The notes beneath the pieces were generated by a model that saw nothing but the letters and a program-made list of their open reading frames with translations, had not been told where the DNA came from and did not search any database. From assembly GCF_000237925.1 (NCBI RefSeq), contig NC_031502.1:2084031-2148030 (forward strand): a stretch of DNA of 64,000 bases, read 5' to 3'. Positions 46,701 through 57,289 of this stretch are shown here, in pieces. The position numbers and the translations under genes are program-made. Origin of the DNA: Schistosoma mansoni. Its lineage: Eukaryota; Platyhelminthes; Trematoda; Strigeidida; Schistosomatidae. Positions within the stretch are counted from its first letter, which is position 1; each line of letters begins with the position of its first letter.

Positions 46701-49700
46701 CGTCTGTATTTGTTCGCGTGTATATGATAGGAGGGCTAGGTCATCTGCGAAGTCCAAATCATCTAATTGATTCTGAGATGTCCATTGTATTGTGTGCTTC
46801 CCCTCAGATGTCGAGGCTTTCATAATCCAGTCAATCACCAGAAGAAAGAGAGTAGACAGCCTTGTCTGACTCCGGTCCTTACTTGCAATGCATCTGTCAG
46901 CTGTACTCCATGCACGACTTTGCACTGTAGTCCGTCGTACGAGTTATGGATAATAGTGACAATCTTCTCAGGATTTCCATAGTGTCGAAGAAGTTTCTAT
47001 AAATTCCTCCTATACACGTTGTAGATGTTACTATTTCTCTAAAGATTTTATGTTTTTCTGTTGTCCACGTTTAGAAATGATTTTTTCAGTCTCTGTTACC
47101 ATATGGGTTACTTAAACATGTTGGTGACCATTGTAAATCTGTATCTTATTGGAAGCATAAATGTGCCTGGTCCCACGTTGTAGCTGACTGACTGATCTTA
47201 CTGGATAATGTATTAGTATTTGAAGCGGTAATTATTTAGTTCGAGTCCTATTATGAATATCAAACCACCAAACTAGTTTCAACTGCACTAAAATACACAT
47301 CGTGAATTCTGCTATTAGCTGCTATCCAATAAATTTTATGAAGCTTTCGAATGACTTTGTCAATATAAAACAGAAAAATATTTGTTAGCTTCGAATCGTC
47401 TCTACTAAGTTAGAATTATTATTAGCTTTATTCCTAATTCATTTTCATAGTTTCTAAGTCACGAAGTGGTCTTGACTAGACCATCACCAGTAAGCAGTGG
47501 GCTAGCTTCAGAGTAAAACTCCTAGAGTACTAGTAATCTGTGACAAGTAAAGTTCAGCTATGTCAGGTGTCAGACAGTTATCCAACTCAGGTAGTGGTAG
47601 ATGGTCGCAAAATATCGTGGGTTCGTCAAAGCTCGACATCTCCACCAGTGAATACCGGCTTAGGGGTTTATAATTTAGGACTCAATACCATATAGTGGGT
47701 TCGTGGATGCTCACTGCTGAGGTGTGCATACTAAGACAAAATAGCTGTTGATCGCTTCTAGGTTTTCAATCTTAGTCTAATCAAGATCACTTCTCGTGAC
47801 TTAGGAACTATGAAAATTCTGTAATCTATACAAAACCCCATAGTGGTTATTATTCGTGGTCAATAGTTTCGTCACAACGATCAATATCTAAAAATCCTTA
47901 TTTTCATTATTAGAACCAAATGAACTCGAAGATGAATTAGATATTGGTGGTGATACAGTAAATACAAATGAAACTGGTGATAAAAATCCAGAGGATGGTG
48001 GTTGGGATATTAATGATGCTGATTTAGAGTTACCATCTGATCTTCAAAATTCCAGTACAGTTTTAACAAATAAAAATGAGAATGCATACGTTGCTCCATC
48101 ACCTGGTCGACCTAATAGTTATTTGTGGAGTGAAAATTCTAATTTACCAGCTGACCAAATTATGGCTGGAAATTGGATGAATGCAATGCGTCTACTCAGT
48201 GCTCAGGTAAATTTTATTGTTTTCCTCTTTATGTTTTGTTAAATTATATTCCTTTGTATTTAGAGTTTGTTCTTCAAAAAAACGATATCCTTGATGCTTT
48301 TTTTGTTTACAAACACTCAAAAACTTGAATATTTCAACTGTCTAGTTGAACATAATGTGCTTTTTCTAGGTCAATAACTATTAGGTCTTTCGTTAACCGA
48401 CTCAACTACTCTTATCGATAAGCATTCTTCGGACACTACTTCACTCGGCTAGTCCTCTAAACAGAACACGAACTTGGGTGAAGGTACGTATTTATATTTC
48501 AAGTAAACCAAGTTAAATGACAGTGAATCACAGAAAGACAAACGTTAGTATGTTTATAACTTTACACAAGAAGATTATAGAACCCTCTCCAATTATCCGC
48601 TAGCGCTGATTGGTTACGGACGGGTTAATCAGTATCCTCCAACATAATCTTGTAATCTAATCTATATCCTACCAACGTTGTAGTGAACAAACACTGAGGT
48701 GCGGGTACAATTAATTTATTCTTCCATGAAATGTGAAAGCTACACATTAAATACTTCATTTGCACGTCTTCCATCTATTGTCTCTTAAAAACTTCATCGT
48801 TCCTTCATTTCTGTTGTTATTTCAATTACTCTCTGTTTACATTCCTGTTCTCTTCTATTCCACCTTCTCAAACGTCTGCTACCAGGTATTCCACTTTTGA
48901 TTTGTGTTACATACTACTTATGTCGACAGACATAAGTAGCATACACCACAACACTAACAAATAAAAGATAATTATTGATTCCAGAATAAATAAGAAGACT
49001 GTAGAGCCATCTGAAATATCTTATGTGTTTATAGAGAGTGACCATTTATTCAACGATTTTTGAAGCAGGCTAGTTTAAAAGTTTCTTACTGAACTAAGCA
49101 GAAGATGATTATTACTTCATTTAGTCGAATAACTGAAGTAGTTTAAGGAATATGTATCAATAAACGTCAATTGAATAGGCTTTGTGGAATAATAAAAGCT
49201 AGTAATTCAAATTTTGCGATATTACCGATGTTATTTATGGCAATATATCGACTGTTTATATCACGCTAATTATTAAGCACAGTATCATATATATTACTGC
49301 TATTTCCTGACTTCCAATTGTTTTCCATTATGGTATTAATCTTATCCGTGATATATACTTCATAATGAAGACAGTATGACTAAGTTATGATACTGATATG
49401 AGAATAAATCTACCTCATTTATTTTATATCGAAAAATTACTACTCACAAATAAGAAAAGATTAATCTTTACAATCAAACACTACAAACGAAACAAAATTT
49501 AAGGAGTGTATTTGATTTTCAGTCATGAGGCTTTGTTGACACGAAAGTTAACAGCCTAATTAATAATCTGGTTTTGGGGGACTAATCCTAACAGCTCCGC
49601 ATAGCTTATGTTTCTTCTTGAATTGTGATAACTTAAATGGTCATTTTATTCATTTTCATTCTTATAGTCGTAGGAGAAACGTTCTTTGGAAAGCTCAATC

Positions 49701-52700
49701 CATGGATACTTGTTACCATATCATGTTTGTATAAAAATTTTCTTATGCAACTAACCCTGTAGAAAGTGAACATGTAACCGTTTGACCATCGATTCACATC
49801 TCACACAGAATAGCTGTAACTTATTACATAAATTTTTAACTAGTTAGTGAATGAAAAAATTATTAAATGGAACTTTTTGATTAGTTTTTCGTGAAGTTTC
49901 GTTCTCTAAGCTGGATAATTGATTGTCAAGCTTTCACTATTCCTCTGAACAATATCTGCACAGACTTCCGGTAGAAGCAAACTGTTCTACACGGATGACT
50001 GACAGTTTGTCCTGTTTATCCTGATCTTGATTGATTATTGTTAACGTTCATCCTATCAGTATCTGCATATTGATTTGAATTGTCTCTCCTTTTGACTTGA
50101 TTTTCAATTGTATGTTTGTCCATGATTTTTCTAATTTGCTGATAGATTTAATCGATTTCGATGTGTCTATTGATTTCTGATTGACCTGAATTCCAAACCT
50201 CTAAAAATTCTTCAGTCTTCTTTATATTCCCACTGTCCAAAATCTCAACATTTTCTTAATTGAATATGTGTCCACAAATGTCCATGTTAGCTTGATACAG
50301 GCGAAGATATTTCATGGCATTTTCTTTTGTTATTTCATCTTTTTTTTCACATAATAAAATAAGAATAATTAAAGTAACTTGTCAATTTTCAGGTTGGAGT
50401 GGTCAACTTTGAACCGTATAAAACAATTTTTATGAATTTGTTCAGTGCATCTCGTATAATGTGTATGGCTTTACCATTGGTACCATCACAGTTTGCATAT
50501 CCTCAACGCAACTGGTAAATTTATTCATTCCACTCATTGATTAACTTTTTTATTTTGTATATGTTTGTTTTATTTCTCTACAGTCTTCAATATTCATCGT
50601 TGAGTATCCAAACATTTCAGTGAATTAGTATAGATAATTGTTTTCCATAGCCAGTGTGAAAACCTTTTATCATATTCACAATATATTAAATGGAATGTAT
50701 AAAAATAAGCTTTGTGAATGACTTCTGTTCAAATACAAATTCTTACATATGTATACATGTATCAAATACTAAGGCTTTATTTACATTTATCATTCACGAG
50801 TCGATTTAAGCTAGACCACCATTGAAAACCTGGAAGCACTGAACGGCCGTTTCGTCCTAGCATGGGACTCCTCAGAAGTGTGTATCTACAAACCTCACGT
50901 GGGACTCAAACTCAGAACTTTCGGTTCCCCACGCGGCCGCTTAACCTGTAGACCATTGAGCCGACATCATTAATTTGCCTAATTAATGCATTTATTAATA
51001 GAAAATAGCTTCTATCGTCATTTGAAATTTTATAAGAATATTCCTAATCTGTATGTATTATGTAACCGTAATAGTTTATCACTATAATTCAAACTTGTAT
51101 TCTTTAATTCATCTTTGTATTGGTTTTTTGCACATATGCCAATAAGACACTGATCATTTGCAATCCTAAACGTCAATAAGAAGATTCAAATAACTAATGC
51201 AAAAATGAATTAAAGCTTCACCCGGTCGCTTAAGATAGCAGCTATCTGGACTCAGTAGCTGTGGTGTTTGAAACGAACGATACTGGGTCCAAGAGTTAAC
51301 ATTGACTCTTATGTAGGTACTTCCGCCTGACGAGTCCTAAGTAGGACGAAACGCGCGTCCTTGATTTCACTGATAACTATCATCATCTTTGCTTATAATG
51401 TTTGTATTCTTTAAGTTTATAGCTTTCATTTTAATCATATTACTTTAATTCTTTTTATAATTTTAAAATATATTTATATCAATGTCTTTACTAGGAAAAA
51501 GGTTTCATCGACATCTGCTTTACCAGCTCCTGTAATAAGTTTAAATGATTTAATAACTCGTCTACAAACAGCATATCAATTAACAACTAAAGGGAAATTT
51601 CAAGATGCTATCAATCGTTTTCGAATGATTTTATTATCTATTCCATTATTGGTAGTTGATTCACCATCGGAAGAATCAGAAGCTCGTAGTTTAATCAATA
51701 TTTGTAGAGAATATATTGTGGGTTTATCCATGGAAATGACACGTAAATCTATGCCAAAGGATACAATAGCTGAACAGGTAAGTCGGAATACATTTTACAG
51801 TATAAGGTTGTTGTTTTTTTGTAAACTATGTATTTTATACACTTTTGAATAGTTATGCTTAGTGTGTTTACAATGTTCAAATTATATAAGTATTTGAGCT
51901 AGATTTTCATTCAGCTCACAAAATGAAACATTTCTCAAGTTATTCAAGGAGTTTTTATTTATTTAAACACATAAATATTGGTACAAGGAACCACCAGATA
52001 TATATGCCCCCGCCGCACAAATCTCATTTGATTTGTGTGAGGGCTATGATACTGTCCAGCTGCTCAAACTGAAACAGGTAGTTTTCTTAGGGGGCAACAC
52101 CCGGAACCTTTGGCCTGAAGGTCTGATCCACAAGGCAGTGTAGCGTCGTGAGGAGATGCAGTTTCATGGTAGTCGGTGACCAACGATTGATTCATACGCC
52201 ATTTGTTCCCTAAGGATCATGGAGCCTATGTGCACCATTGGTTTGGAATCAGGGTTTTCTAACTCCTCTAGGTGGACTTTCCGTATCCACTAACCCGGTT
52301 AAAGCCTCGGACATTCGCTTTTTGTCCTCTCACTTTCGTGAACAACACCCCCGCTACGAGATGGCAGTGAGTAGGACTTCCCTGTCAGAGGCTATATACG
52401 CGTGGGCATGTAAAAGCATTTCGAGAGGGAGAGCGGACTCTCCTCACTCTCGGCCGTACCAGGGCATTTGGGGGCATTCAAGTAGTTTGTTAGTGGTAAA
52501 TATTTAAACTGATTTTATTATCGGTTAGTGTTTCTAATGTCTTCAGAAAAGAAAACTGTCTTTACTTTAAATCATTTAAACATAAATTAACACCTAATGG
52601 TAATTCTATTAATAAAAATTATCACATAGCCTAATACATTATTATTTATCATAAATATTTATTCATTTATTTGATTAGATTCGTAATGCTGAATTAGCAT

Positions 52701-53742
52701 GTTATTTTACACATTGTCGTTTGGAAACACCACATCTTATATTAACTCTTAGAACAGCATTGAATTTATTGTATAAACTGAAAAATTATCGATCCGCTGC
52801 AACTATGGCAAGACGTTTATTAGATTTGGCACCATCCATAGAAGTTGCTCAACAAACACGTAAAATTCTACAAGCATGTGAATCAGTAACACCAAATGAA
52901 GATTCGCATACATTAAGTTATGATCCTTTAAATCCTTTCGATATATGCGCTGCTACTTATACTCCTATCTATCGGTTAGTGAAAAATTTTCATTTTTCTC
53001 TTTAGATAATTCTTGATTGTAAACGTTTTTTCTACTTCTTCTTCGTTGGTTATTAATCATCAGTTATGAGTATCATAAATCCCTATGGTATAAATGTCTA
53101 CCAGCATAGTGAAGAAAAGAATCTATCACCGAGTTGAGATGCAAAAAGACTAAGGAATTAATATAAAGTGTAATGAAAATCCAAACGTAAGGACTGCAGT
53201 GTTAACGAAACAAAAGCTATCCAAGTAGACGTCGAGGAATAATGTTAGAAGAAGATAGAAGACAAATATTAATTCCATGTCATCAGATGTATCTTTAATC
53301 ATTGATGACCACTATCATATGGAATGCAAATAGGAACTTAAATATTATTGTAGTTTTTCCAGAAATAGTTGTCATCTTATACTTTTATTGTGGTGTATCT
53401 AATGTTAAAAACGTACTTTCTTGTGAAATGAATCAGCAGACTATATCCAAACATTGGACGATTCAATAGACAATATCTTAGTTCATTAAATAAATAATGT
53501 GTGCTGATTCATCTATTTACTGATCTCTAAAAATGAAAATTTAATTCTTTCTCTGAATTATCACTATTTATTGCTACAAGTTATCTGTAGTTTTGTTTTT
53601 CATGTATATTTTTTTCAGTGGTAAGGATTCCGTACGTGATCCTCTAAGTGGAGCATACTATGTACCAACGATGAAGGGTCAACTATGCCGTGTAACTGGG
53701 GTATGCAAATATGAAATTCAGATTACTTTCTCTCTCTCTCTC

Positions 53743-53785
<43 letters not shown>

Positions 53786-54874
53786 CTCAAAGGGGGGGGG
53801 TTAAGGAGCTCAGAAAGAGTCGGAGGTATTCCCTTCTAATCATCTTTTGGAAGGACGTTCCAGAATCTTAACGTGTAGCTTCCCAATTGGACGAGCGCTA
53901 AATACAACTGCATACAGATTGGATGACTGTAATGATGATTTCGTTTTTACTAAAAACTATGAATTCCTGAGTGCTTTGTACCATACTTGACACTGTTTGG
54001 AATAAGATTCCTCCCCCACTGGACTTCTGACTTGCAACTTGGAGGATTCTAGCGTTCGGGTGCTCAAGTTGTACGCGTTATAGGAAGAAAAATATATTAT
54101 ATATATGTCTTAATAAGAATTCATTTCTAACTGAGCTTTTCAGCTACCAGCCTGATCATTTATTAAATATCAATAAAGAACTTATAAAAATGGATGATAA
54201 AAAACTTCCATCACTTTTTAAATTCCAGTATAGGCAAAATTGTTACACTTTTATGGTAATGAAATAAATCCCCTTTTACTTATCATCATATGGATTAACC
54301 TCATATTCATAGTTTTCTGAATTAGAATAAGTGGAGCTGAGACATGCCAGTTAATTATAATTTTTATGAACTATCAAGTTAAGCAGCAAATCATCCATTT
54401 TATTTATTCAATCTGTAAGTAATGCTTTAGATATTTGTTTTGTGGTTCCATTACCTATTCACTATGTATTTTAGTGAACATTAACATCACTTCAACTATC
54501 ACTGTGAACTGTTAGGTAGTTTCTCACATCTCTCAATCCTCCTCTCCGACAAGTTATTCGTAGGTTCGAAACACGGCTTCACTTGCATCAGGTTACGTAA
54601 CTGAGTAGTATCAATAGTACTCAAACAACAAGGTATGACTTAAATTCCAGTACATTAATTTGTAGATGACAAATAAGTCTTCTTGTATATAACTTAACAC
54701 TAACTTCTTTAAAAATCGTTTTCCAAAATCCGAAATCATGTTGCTTCACAATTTTATCGTATGATTTCAATTACACATTTTTTAAAAATCCATCATTATG
54801 TTATTCATCTTTTACAGGTTACAGAAATAGGTATTGAACACCAAGGGTTAGTAATTCGATCAAATCGTTCTTAA
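29420..54874 (+). CDS. COPA: Coatomer subunit alpha (alpha-COP)
   Basis: Eighteen coding exons: 29420-29465, 30834-31102, 32596-32829, 33189-33408, 35206-35575, 37190-37457, 39442-39609, 40267-40466, 41293-41455, 42109-42446, 43463-43558, 44688-45104, 47914-48206, 50393-50514, 51495-51777, 52679-52974, 53619-53700, 54818-54874 (TAA). They give about 1,306 aa against 1,224 in human. Exon 1 starts [17 protein letters not shown]40 repeats fill exons 1-5 ([55 protein letters not shown]-like [12 protein letters not shown]). The coatomer WD-associated region follows ([33 protein letters not shown]). The C-terminal epsilon-COP-binding domain spans exons 13-18 ([25 protein letters not shown]). Alpha-COP forms the COPI coat B-subcomplex for Golgi-to-ER transport and binds dilysine cargo. 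Every junction is in phase except exon 10, which carries a stop and a +1 base. Confidence 0.97.
29761..29832 (-). repeat. (TAAA)n-tailed repeat, 3'-end fragment in COPA intron 1
   Basis: ATTTAAACACAAACATTGGC, ACAAGGAGCCACCG and ATATGTGCCATAC equal the terminal 70 bases of the family. Similarity then stops, giving a strongly 5'-truncated insertion. The rest of introns 1 and 2 (29833-30833, 31103-32595) shows no identified element. Confidence 0.6.
33505..33533. repeat. (TA)n microsatellite in COPA intron 4
   Basis: An uninterrupted TA run of about 24 bases follows ATATTA, 100 bases after exon 4. Confidence 0.8.
34380..34910 (+). mobile_element. LINE ORF2 C-terminal fragment split by a solo LTR
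   Basis: Plus-strand text before the LTR translates as NQNKTCH, then [13 protein letters not shown]; after the LTR it continues [10 protein letters not shown]. These align with TKAWH...LSHVGRCRLPV and RWLDTLNDMA of the LINE at 15490-16335. The LINE was therefore in COPA intron 4 before the LTR element inserted at 34487. The LINE copy is old and truncated at both ends. Confidence 0.65.
34487..34872 (+). mobile_element. Solo LTR, 5-bp TSD CTCAT, inside a LINE
   Basis: A 386-bp unit begins TGTTAGGATGACCC and ends CCAGACGTAACA, flanked by CTCAT (34482-34486 and 34873-34877). It holds ACTATAAAATCCC, a likely core promoter. It is nearly collinear with the reverse complement of 8362-8735. No internal region is present. 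It is a fossil of an LTR retrotransposon, family not assigned. Confidence 0.85.
36230..37115. repeat. Repeat DNA in COPA intron 5 related to 48380-48720
   Basis: The right part shares landmarks with 48540-48710: ACGTTAGTATATTTATAG, then GAAGATCCTAG, CTAGCGCTGATTGG, an AATCAG...CCAACA core and CCAATCTATGTACCACTAAC. It is probably the distal part of the hairpin-ended repeat family without its hairpin end. Boundaries are approximate, and 35576-36229 is unassigned. Confidence 0.4.
38784..38911 (+). repeat. Degenerate tandem repeat, about 31-bp unit, four starts
   Basis: Units begin with GTTATG at 38784, 38813, 38844 and 38875. The first three end in GCCAATTT, GCCAATT and GCTGATTC. The central parts share GACCTAGGCGGT-like words. 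It lies in COPA intron 6, in an otherwise unassigned stretch (37458-39441). Confidence 0.6.
40545..40728 (-). repeat. Fragment of an LTR-like repeat joined to an (AT)n tract
   Basis: 40545-40680 matches the minus strand of the repeat at 61643-62045: AACAACACGACAGGACAAGC, TAAGCTATTACAC and GCTAAAGGGAGAAGACCCTA. It runs directly into about 48 bases of pure AT (40681-40728). It sits in COPA intron 8. The microsatellite probably grew at the break of the older repeat. Confidence 0.55.
42109..42446 (+). CDS. COPA: COPA exon 10 with an in-frame stop and a +1 base
   Basis: The exon reads [16 protein letters not shown]... and [12 protein letters not shown], matching alpha-COP. After CWERLGE comes TAA (42316-42318), and the same frame continues [20 protein letters not shown] and [12 protein letters not shown]. 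Eight A follow ATT (42427-42434), where seven would keep the KMMKI frame that joins in phase to exon 11 (AEIRKD). The exon is 338 nt, and 337 would be in phase. Both flanks are conserved coding sequence, so these look like isolated lesions or base errors in the assembly rather than a wrong exon. Confidence 0.85.
43120..43402 (-). repeat. (TAAA)n-tailed repeat with an internal deletion, in COPA intron 10
   Basis: The tail end (ATTTAAACACATAAGC) jumps directly to TTGAGGCCCATATGCACTAT, skipping about 200 bases. It then follows the family to GGTCATACCAGGGCATTTAA. The copy ends about 60 bases before the COPA exon 11 acceptor. Confidence 0.7.
43766..43935 (+). repeat. Diverged hammerhead repeat in COPA intron 11
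   Basis: GTGATCTATAGGCTCAGGGT, a B-box remnant, CTACTGAAACGTCCCATACTAGGACG in pieces, GTCCGTCCAGTACC and the 3' body with TTTAATGGTGGTTTAAG. The ribozyme core is degraded. The rest of intron 11 (43936-44687) has no assigned element. Confidence 0.55.
45285..45868 (+). mobile_element. RTE-clade (SR2-like) LINE, middle ORF fragment
   Basis: Plus-strand text of COPA intron 12 encodes the region before the reverse-transcriptase core: [63 protein letters not shown], and then [20 protein letters not shown] and [18 protein letters not shown]. Several frame breaks are present. It ends abruptly in EIQE and lies tail to tail with the next fragment. Confidence 0.75.
45955..47005 (-). mobile_element. RTE-clade (SR2-like) LINE, reverse-transcriptase 3' half
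   Basis: Minus-strand translation runs [46 protein letters not shown] (the FADD catalytic box), [51 protein letters not shown] and the terminal [11 protein letters not shown] region. It ends in a GTAAGTAAGTAA tail at about 45960. It is 5'-truncated and carries frame breaks. It belongs to the same family as the neighbour at 45285-45868 but lies in the opposite orientation, so these are two insertions or a rearranged one. Confidence 0.8.
47135..47200 (+). mobile_element. LINE 3'-tail fragment
   Basis: ATGTGCCTGGTCCCACGTTG and TAGCTGACTGACTGA match the 3' end of the LINE family at 13650 and 16255. Confidence 0.45.
47545..47862 (+). repeat. Long, diverged hammerhead repeat in COPA intron 12
   Basis: The 5' body (GTCAGACAGTTATCC, AATATCGTGGGTTCGTC), the tRNA-like part, GCTCACTGCTGAGGTG, the degraded GACAAAAT site and the 3' tail (ATCTATACAAAACCCCATAG) are all present. 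The unit is about 318 bp. It ends 50 bases before the exon 13 acceptor. Confidence 0.6.
48370..48965 (-). repeat. Longest hairpin-ended repeat copy, LTR-like, in COPA intron 13
   Basis: The minus strand starts TGTTGTGGTGTATGCTACTT, continues through an imperfect hairpin (arms CTACTTATGTC and GACATAAGTAG), a purine-rich stretch and CCAATCAGCGCTAGCGG, and reaches about 48370. A TG start and about 590-bp length would fit an LTR fossil. No matching CA end or target duplication could be fixed, so the class stays open. Confidence 0.5.
49890..50340 (-). mobile_element. Penelope-like element, C-terminal GIY-YIG remnant
   Basis: Minus-strand translation gives [37 protein letters not shown] and [19 protein letters not shown], matching the second Penelope-like copy at 26100-26575. 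It is a degraded fragment in COPA intron 13, just upstream of exon 14. 48966-49889 is unassigned AT-rich DNA. Confidence 0.65.
50797..50965 (-). ncRNA. Hammerhead-ribozyme repeat with intact core pieces (minus strand)
   Basis: On the minus strand, core positions 50875-50842 read CTGAGGA, stem II GTCC/GGAC, GAAA, stem III CGG/CCG and a cleavage triplet GTT. GUU obeys the NUH rule but is usually slower than GUC. Stem I halves (CACT and AGTG) can pair. The unit carries a B-box-like and a 3' body region. It lies antisense in COPA intron 14. Activity is inferred from the core only. Confidence 0.65.
51220..51380 (+). ncRNA. Hammerhead-ribozyme repeat with complete consensus core (sense in COPA intron 14)
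   Basis: The core at 51327-51359 reads CTGACGA, stem II GTCC-TAAGTA-GGAC, CGAAAC, a GCGC stem III and the GTC cleavage triplet. This is the CUGANGA...GAAA...UH layout of type I schistosome hammerheads. A tRNA-like region with ACCCGGTCGCTTAAGATAGC lies upstream. The upstream sequence differs from the main family here, suggesting a second subfamily. It is transcribed in the sense direction within COPA pre-mRNA. Stem I is weaker by eye. Confidence 0.7.
51955..52475 (-). mobile_element. (TAAA)n-tailed retroposed repeat with target duplication, COPA intron 15
   Basis: A full-length 521-bp minus-strand copy is flanked by ATTCAAGGAGTTT (51942-51954) and ATTCAAGTAGTTT (52476-52488), a 13-bp duplication with one difference. 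It is highly similar to 19633-20156 and to the reverse complement of 63114-63633. Confidence 0.85.
53728..53800. repeat. Compound microsatellite (TC)n(TA)n with nearby G9
   Basis: Only 28 bases after the exon 17 donor there is a TC run, then about 38 bases of TA, ACTCAAA and nine G. Such a tract close to a splice site is prone to slippage and assembly error. Confidence 0.8.
53801..54085 (-). mobile_element. Possible LINE ORF2 C-terminal fragment
   Basis: Minus-strand translation near 53830-53900 gives [19 protein letters not shown], the aromatic...WN.LP ending common in CR1/Jockey ORF2, followed by a stop. Upstream text is too decayed to confirm. Confidence 0.3.
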
Positions 54875-55024
54875 CAATTTGATGGTCTTTGATCATTTAC
54901 ATGTTAGTTTATAATGATGAATGAAATCAGCCTGTATGTTTAAATAATTTGATAACCCCTCATTTGTACTCTGTGATCACTTCTTTTCTCACCTATCACC
55001 TCCTTTTGTTTTGCTCTTTAATAT

Positions 55025-55030
55025 AATAAA
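55025..55030 (+). terminator. Likely COPA poly(A) signal
   Basis: AATAAA lies about 150 bases after the COPA stop in a T-rich 3' UTR. Confidence 0.6.
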
Positions 55031-55939
55031 CTGTGTAATTCATTTTTGGTTTGGTCTGTATTTGCAAAATAAAAGTTTTTTTCTAATATTGTGTACTACT
55101 TTTTGTTATGCAATACGAAAGCTGTAGTTTATAGCAAAATTTAACGCTTTCTCTGTCCATTGAATTAACCATGTTGAATGGTGCCCAAACCATAAGATGT
55201 GATTGTATCGAAGATATTAGGTTCTTACTTCCTGTTTGCTTCAAATAATCAATTGTAAAAGACATACTGATCAAGAAATAAAACGTCATAGTCAGCGCTT
55301 AGCCTGAGACGAATGTGCTTTGCCTAAGTTGCCATATTCTAACTAGATATCACCCCATTTTCGATACGAGTATACAATGAATGTGAAAGCTATGACCATA
55401 AAATGGTAGTGCTCTCCCTATCTGTCCCTATCATAACCAACCCATACAAAAATCCACTCTATAGAGATTATAAACATTTTGACTGAGATCTCATGAATAT
55501 TATGGTAAGATACTGATTGAAGTAACCTATTAAGTATTAGTCCTGTGGATGCAACTGACGCATTCTATCAGGTCACAAACTCGTGTTTAGATTCCTGTGC
55601 ACCTCTCAAAACGTAGAGGATTATGAAGCATAACGAATCATTTATATCCGTTAATTATCGTAATTGATTAGGAAGCTTGACGACAGTAGCAAAATCAACT
55701 ATGAATTTTGATTAAATTGAAGAAAAACATAAGTTAGGAACCATTGATGAGGAGTACGAAACTTAATCCTCCTTTTCGATAAAAGCGATCGCGCATCTCA
55801 AAACAAAGATATACCATGCGTCCTGTATAGTACATAAACAACCTTAAAGCCTTTTCAATTATATTTCTGCGAACAATCAGAAATCCCTAAATAACACTGG
55901 TTCGAAAGTCATATACATGATTACTATCCGAAAATTAGT

Positions 55940-57000
55940 AATGCTATAAAATCTCTTAAGGTCTTAAACAGGCGGGTAGAACATTTTGAACTCTTAATTA
56001 GACTAGACAACGAAACAACACACACAGACACCCCCATAGATGTCACCCCACCAACAATCGAAGAAATCAGGGCTATAGGCGCAGTTGCATACATACGACG
56101 TTACAAATATGGAAATCAGCAACTACTGGCTAATAAATATTACTCCAGCTGTCTCTAGGATGATAGGAAAAACTGTTGGTGACGGATTCTCCAACTATTT
56201 GTTCACTGAAAAACTTGTCACTGGTTCCCAACATGGTTACCCTAAAACTCAATTCTGTATGATCTGCCACCCTAACTTTACCAAACTAGTCTTTACGCGA
56301 CATAACCAAAGATTCCTAGCTTTAGCGTTGTAAACAAAAACAGATGAGGACAACCAATATATTTTTTATTACAAATTGTAGTGTCTTGGTCACATAAGAA
56401 CCATACATAAAGTACTTCATTTGCAAATAATCTGTCAATTATTCTTTACACTCCATATGATTCTATTAATTCACAACTCCTTCCTATTTCACTTTTCAAC
56501 ACGACCTTCTTAGTTTTCTGCTTCCATATATTTCACTTCTGATTGGTGTTACATACTCCTTATATCGACAGACGTATGTAGCATACATCACATTAGTGCT
56601 ATACTTTGACATTTCTAAAGCTTTCGACATGGTCTATCATTAGTGTTTTACAAACAGACTCACATCTTTCAAGATCAGTAACCATCTACATGTTTGATTC
56701 AATTTTTCCCTCAGTCACCGACACCAAATATTCAACACAAACTGATAGTTGGATTCCGTGCCTGTCAAAAGTGATATTGTTCGTAAGGTTGTTCGTTTTT
56801 TAGCTTATATAAGAAATATTTACGATCCCTTCTGTATTGGTAAGCTTTTATATGCAGATGATTCTAAAATAGTGTATTCATATCCCCCTGAGGACCTGAA
56901 CAATATGCAAAATTGCATCAGTACGGAGCTCAACAAGGTAATGGTGCTCGAAATGGAATTTAGAGCTGAACATGGCTAAATGTGGATGAACATGTTTAGT
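55940..57000 (+). mobile_element. Non-LTR reverse-transcriptase fragment, split by another repeat
   Basis: Plus-strand pieces are ETTHTDTPIDVTPPTIEEIR, NYWLINITPAVSRMIGKTVG, LVTGSQHGY, then (after an insertion) YFDISKAFDMVYH, which is RT motif A, and GKLLYADDSKIVYS, the YADD motif C. The pieces are in different frames. The insertion at 56385-56605 lies between the early RT region and motif A. The DNA at 54875-55939 contains only the COPA 3' UTR and unassigned sequence. Confidence 0.65.
56385..56605 (-). repeat. Hairpin-ended repeat inserted in a LINE
   Basis: CCATACATAAAGTACTTCAT, CACTTCTGATTGGTGTTACA and the palindromic end CTCCTTATATCGACAGACGT, ATGTAGCATACATCAC match the family. LINE coding text resumes directly after it (TACTTTGACATTTCTAAAGC), so this copy is the younger insertion. 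Confidence 0.6.
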
Positions 57001-57289
57001 AATACTTTACTCAACCTAGACCTAACCATAAACAGTAAGTCGTCAACCAACTAACACACAATAATGAACTTGGGAGTCAGGTATTCCTACAATTTGTCCT
57101 TTTCAGAACAGCTCTCCAAGCAGACCCCCAAGTCTTAACGCCCTCTGATTTGCAGAATTTCGTAACCACCATAACAAACCCATAGCATCATGACTGTAAG
57201 ACGAACATTGTAATGATCATTCAATCGGTCCTCGACAATACAACGGAATGTCATTATTTTGTAAGTGTTACACTCTGAAGAAAATGTCA

